From Bacillota bacterium (GTDB lineage Bacteria > Bacillota > Bacilli > Bacillales > Cytobacillaceae): DNA of 64,000 bases. The position numbers and the translations under genes are program-made. Below are positions 60,939-64,000 of this stretch, piece by piece. The notes beneath the pieces were generated by a model, which searched no databases, was not told the DNA's origin, and saw only the letters and a program-made list of their open reading frames with translations. Numbering within the stretch: the first letter of the stretch is position 1; every line of letters starts with the position of its first letter. Location of the stretch: NCBI GenBank assembly GCA_030705955.1, contig JAUZPL010000005.1:1-64000 (forward strand). Direction: 5' to 3'.

Positions 60939-62279
60939 GTGGAAAAATCTTTTTTGATTAAACCAATACTTGATGAAGCTTACCCAATTATTGATTATGG
61001 GAAAGGAATTTATCTTTATGATTTGGGAGGAAAAAAATATCTCGATGCTGCATCAGGTGCAGTAACAGCGAATATTGGTCATGGTATTCAAGAAATTATT
61101 GATGCAATGCTAAAACAAGCAAAAAAAGTTTCGTTTGTATACCGATCTCAATTTACAAGTGAAGCTGCAGAAGGGTTGGCAAGAAAAATTGCTGAAATGT
61201 CTCCCGGAGATCTTAATTGGTGTTTTTTTGTTAATAGTGGTTCAGAAGCTACTGAAACTGCTATGAAAATGGCTATTCAATATTGGCAGGAAAAAGGAAT
61301 TCAATCGAAAACGAAAATAATTTCTAGATGGGTTAGTTATCATGGAATAACACTAGGGGCATTGTCAATGTCAGGCCATTCAGCAAGAAGAGCCAGGTTT
61401 AGCCCACTTTTAGAAGAGTGTCCCGTCATAAATCCATCTTATTGCTATCGTTGCCCCTACCAGCTTACTGCTCCAGACTGCCAATATTTATGTGCTCAAG
61501 AATTAAAAACTACTATTAACCGTATTGGTGCAGATAAAATTGCTGCTTTTATTGCTGAACCAGTTGTTGGTGCAGCGGGTGGAGCCATTGTGCCTCCAAA
61601 GGATTATTTTAAAGTAATCAAAAAAATCTGCGAAGAAAATGATATCCTCTTTATTGCAGATGAAGTTATGACAGGATTCGGAAGGACGGGAACCGTTCTA
61701 GCAATTGAGAATTGGGACGTTATTCCCGATATTGTAGCACTTGGAAAAGGAATGGGTGCTGGTTATGCACCAATTGCTGCTGCATTAGCAAGTGAAAAAG
61801 TCATGGAACCTATATTAAGTGGCTCAAAATCAGTAATGAGTGGGCACACTTTAAGTGCAAATCCCCAGTCATGTGCCATATCCCTCGCAGTATTAGAATA
61901 TCTTGAGAAAAATATGATTATAAAAGAAGTCGGATGGAAGGGTGATTATTTAAAAAATCACCTTAAAAAAATAAAAGAACAATTTTCATTTGTCGGAGAT
62001 ATACGTGGTATAGGTTTAATGTATGGAATAGAATTTGTAAAAGACCGTAAAAGTAAAGCCCCTTTTTCTCGTAAATCAATGGTCACACAACAAATTATTA
62101 ACATTGCAAAGAAAAACGGACTGTTAATATATCCTGCAGGTGCTGGAATAGATAGTATAAATGGTGACGCCATCATCATTTCCCCCCCACTAACCATTAC
62201 AAAGAATGAAATAGATGAGTTAATCACTCTTCTACATGATACACTTCAAACTTTTTCATGCTCACAAAGCCACAACTAA
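60939..62279 (+). CDS. yodT: Class III PLP aminotransferase (YodT-like)
   Basis: This 446-residue fold-type I aminotransferase has the PLP Asp in FIADEVMTGFGRTG (about 244-257), the Schiff-base Lys in ALGKGMGAGYAP (about 271), and GHTLSANPQSCA. It resembles B. subtilis YodT, part of a beta-lysine/amino-acid operon with the CoA-transferase YodS/YodR. The start is uncertain: GTG at 60939 (GGGGAG 11 bases upstream) gives a family-like N terminus, while an ATG at 60861 has no ribosome site. Confidence 0.85.
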   Translation: MEKSFLIKPILDEAYPIIDYGKGIYLYDLGGKKYLDAASGAVTANIGHGIQEIIDAMLKQAKKVSFVYRSQFTSEAAEGLARKIAEMSPGDLNWCFFVNSGSEATETAMKMAIQYWQEKGIQSKTKIISRWVSYHGITLGALSMSGHSARRARFSPLLEECPVINPSYCYRCPYQLTAPDCQYLCAQELKTTINRIGADKIAAFIAEPVVGAAGGAIVPPKDYFKVIKKICEENDILFIADEVMTGFGRTGTVLAIENWDVIPDIVALGKGMGAGYAPIAAALASEKVMEPILSGSKSVMSGHTLSANPQSCAISLAVLEYLEKNMIIKEVGWKGDYLKNHLKKIKEQFSFVGDIRGIGLMYGIEFVKDRKSKAPFSRKSMVTQQIINIAKKNGLLIYPAGAGIDSINGDAIIISPPLTITKNEIDELITLLHDTLQTFSCSQSHN

Positions 62280-62296
62280 ATTCCGGAGGTGACTAA

Positions 62297-62989
62297 ATGG
62301 AAAATTCCTTTGGAAAAATAACAACCCTAGAGAAAGCAATGGAATTTTTTTATAGCGGAATGACCCTTATGTTTGGCGGGTTTGGTGGAGTAGGGACCCC
62401 TCCGACATTAGTTGATGGAATCCTAAAAAAAGGGATAAACAATTTAACATTAATAGGAAACGATACGGGGTTTCCAAATATAGGAATAGGTAAGTTAGTT
62501 AGCCGAAATCGAGCTGCAAAAGTAATTGTGTCCCATATTGGCTCAAATCCCGTAGCTGGAGAATTGATGAATGAAGGGCAGATAGAAGTAGAGTTTTCTC
62601 CGCAAGGTATTTTAGTAGAAAGAATTCGAGCAGGGGGTATTGGCCTCCCAGGCTTTCTCACTGATATTGGGTTAGATAATGAAGTGATTTCAAAAAATAA
62701 ACCCCAATTTCAATTAGATGGGAAAAACTATCTAGTTGAAAAGGCATTAACAGCAGATGTTTCCATTGTGTATGCCAAAAAAGCAGATCCATATGGAAAT
62801 TTGATTTATGACAAAAGTGCTAGGAATACCAATCCACTTGTTGCTATGGCAAGTAAAATAACAATTGCTGAGGTAGAGGAAATAGTGCCTATCGGCAGTC
62901 TTAATCCAGAAGAAATTGTTACACAAGGTGTATATATTGATTATCTCATTCCTTCAAAGGGGGTAAATTGGACGTGGGCATGGGAGTAG
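62297..62989 (+). CDS. yodS: CoA-transferase subunit A (YodS-like)
   Basis: This 230-residue alpha subunit of a family I CoA-transferase has GMTLMFGGFGGVGTPPTLVDGIL (about residues 18-40) and NDTGFPNIGIGKL, the CoA-binding region. It moves CoA between an acyl-CoA and a beta-keto or amino acid. GGAGGTG lies 6 bases before the ATG, and the gene overlaps yodR by 22 bases. Confidence 0.88.
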   Translation: MENSFGKITTLEKAMEFFYSGMTLMFGGFGGVGTPPTLVDGILKKGINNLTLIGNDTGFPNIGIGKLVSRNRAAKVIVSHIGSNPVAGELMNEGQIEVEFSPQGILVERIRAGGIGLPGFLTDIGLDNEVISKNKPQFQLDGKNYLVEKALTADVSIVYAKKADPYGNLIYDKSARNTNPLVAMASKITIAEVEEIVPIGSLNPEEIVTQGVYIDYLIPSKGVNWTWAWE

Positions 62990-63639
62990 ACTTTCGTTAT
63001 CGGATGGCAAAAAGAGCTTCCGAAGAAATAAAAAATGGGATGCTAGTAAATCTGGGTATTGGCATCCCTTCGCTTGTGCCTAACCATTTACCAGAAAATA
63101 TGCATGTGATCTTTCATTCGGAAAATGGAATTATTGGGATGGGCCCTAGCCCGGTAAAAGGGGAAGAGGATAGCAATCTATGTAATGCAGGTGGTTTTCC
63201 TGTGACAATTCAAAGTGGAGGTTCCTATTGTGATAGTTCAATAGCCTTTGGAATGATTCGAAAAGGGAAAGTGGATTTAACTATTTTGGGATCGCTTCAG
63301 GTTAGTTCAAAAGGGGACCTTGCAAATTGGATTGTACCTGGTAAAAAAGTACCGGGAATGGGTGGAGCTGTTGAACTGGCCCAAAAGGCTAAGAGGGTTG
63401 TTGTTGTCATGAACCATTGTGATAAATCGGGGATTTCAAAAATCGTTAAAGAATGTTCTTACCCATTAACCTCTTCCAAATGCGTGAATCTTATTATTAC
63501 CGAAATGGCGGTATTTAAGATTCATGTGGAAGAACTATGGTTAACAGAATTGTTTAAGGGAATTGAATTATCGGATGTTATTGAAAGAACAAACTGTGAA
63601 TTCCGGGTTAATGAATATTACCGAAGTATTCCTTACTAA
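62968..63639 (+). CDS. yodR: CoA-transferase subunit B (YodR-like)
   Basis: This 223-residue beta subunit has the catalytic Glu E52 in HSENGIIGMGP. GIGIPSLVPNHL (about 30-41) and GSLQVSSKGDLANWIVPG (about 110-127) match the family. The start is TTG at 62968, with AAAGGGGG 5 bases upstream, inside the end of yodS. With YodS it forms the heterodimeric enzyme. Confidence 0.88.
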   Translation: MDVGMGVDFRYRMAKRASEEIKNGMLVNLGIGIPSLVPNHLPENMHVIFHSENGIIGMGPSPVKGEEDSNLCNAGGFPVTIQSGGSYCDSSIAFGMIRKGKVDLTILGSLQVSSKGDLANWIVPGKKVPGMGGAVELAQKAKRVVVVMNHCDKSGISKIVKECSYPLTSSKCVNLIITEMAVFKIHVEELWLTELFKGIELSDVIERTNCEFRVNEYYRSIPY

Positions 63640-63662
63640 CAAGAAAAAAAGGAGTGGCCGGA

Positions 63663-64000
63663 GTGACAGAAAATATGAATCTTGTTAAACAATGGATTCT
63701 GGAAAACAAAGAAAAAGGAACAAAGCTTTTACAAGCGTTGGTTCGGGAAAATAGTACTAGAGGAAATGAAAGTAGCGCCCAAGCCATTATCATTGAGAAA
63801 TGCAGACAGCTTGGCATGGAGCTGGATATTTGGGAGATTGATGAGGAAGAACTACGAAAACACCCTTCCTACTGTTCAGACCGTGAAAATTTTGAAGGGA
63901 ATCCAAATGTAGTCGCTGTTCTAAAAGGAGCTGGCGGAGGGAGGTCGATTATTTTAAATGGCCATATCGATGTTGTACCAACAGGTGATCACACAAGCTG
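63663..64000 (+). CDS. yodQ: M20-family peptidase/deacylase (YodQ-like), partial
   Basis: The frame opens with GTG at 63663 behind AAAGGAGTGG and runs off the window after 112 codons, so the C-terminal part is missing. ILNGHIDVVPTGDHTS (from about residue 97) is the first metal-binding motif of the ArgE/DapE/M20 family (His and Asp of HxD). Its place after yodT-yodS-yodR fits YodQ, an N-deacylase in beta-lysine use. Confidence 0.82.
   Translation, partial: MTENMNLVKQWILENKEKGTKLLQALVRENSTRGNESSAQAIIIEKCRQLGMELDIWEIDEEELRKHPSYCSDRENFEGNPNVVAVLKGAGGGRSIILNGHIDVVPTGDHTS

Noticed and set aside
1-64000. CRISPR array, prophage, transposon or tRNA/rRNA genes
   Set aside because: No regularly spaced direct repeats, cas, integrase, transposase or structural RNA folds were seen on either strand.

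Overview
The window is an AT-rich chromosomal segment of an endospore-forming member of the Bacillaceae. Support for this comes from the spore protein SspL, SinR/SinI, the YpjP, YpgR and YpgQ families, frequent TTG/GTG starts behind strong GGAGG ribosome sites, and long stretches of gene order that I recall from the B. subtilis ypb-ypm region. The backbone genes in that order are bpsA, ypbQ, dynA, ypcP, sspL, ypeP, ypdQ, ypeQ, csp, metA, ypgQ, ypgR, brx, ypjP, thyB, dfrA, ypmQ, ypmS and msrA/B. The species cannot be named from sequence reading alone; a Neobacillus, Mesobacillus or Schinkia type organism would fit. I see no tRNA, rRNA, CRISPR array, transposase or prophage gene.

Layout. (1) 1-3.5 kb: a b(o/a)3-type cytochrome oxidase operon on the minus strand, including a small subunit IIa, then a 41-residue zinc-ribbon gene and a CheX-like phosphatase. 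(2) 3.8-12.0 kb: type III polyketide synthase and its methyltransferase partner, the double-headed dynamin DynA, an RlaP/YcgL nucleotidyltransferase, a rhodanese and a 5'-3' exonuclease. (3) 12-29.4 kb: housekeeping and small genes, including two RNase H-like proteins, a cold-shock protein, topoisomerase III, MntR, MetA, formate-THF ligase, an ABC-F ATPase, a bacilliredoxin and YpjP. (4) 29.4-39.0 kb: a Ter stress-response block. It holds three TerD proteins, TerC, a citrate-lyase-like aldolase, a phosphoribosyltransferase/TRSP protein, a StiP/Pelota protein, YceG and a TelA-like YceH, and it is headed by a near-ideal ECF sigma promoter. (5) 39.1-40.7 kb: thyB-dfrA. (6) 41.0-52.4 kb: tatA-tatC followed by a complete [NiFe] uptake hydrogenase operon (small subunit, large subunit, cytochrome b, protease, an unnamed four-cysteine protein, hypA, B, F, C, D, E). 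(7) 52.5-58.5 kb: DegV, a SCO copper chaperone, a degraded ypmR, ypmS, a DUF4397 protein, msrA-msrB and a chemoreceptor. (8) 58.7-60.7 kb: an LD-carboxypeptidase, then sinI and sinR on the minus strand. (9) 60.9 kb to the end: yodT-yodS-yodR-yodQ, with yodQ cut by the window edge.

The most striking find is a class I cyclic-di-GMP (GEMM) riboswitch on the minus strand at about 59883-59987. It lies directly upstream of a sinI-like anti-repressor gene, which is itself separated from, and downstream of, sinR. This would let c-di-GMP set the level of the SinR antagonist and so link second-messenger signalling to the biofilm switch by RNA. The Ter block and the Tat/hydrogenase block both look like insertions into an otherwise conserved backbone: one lies between ypjP and thyB, the other between dfrA and the degV/ypmQ genes.
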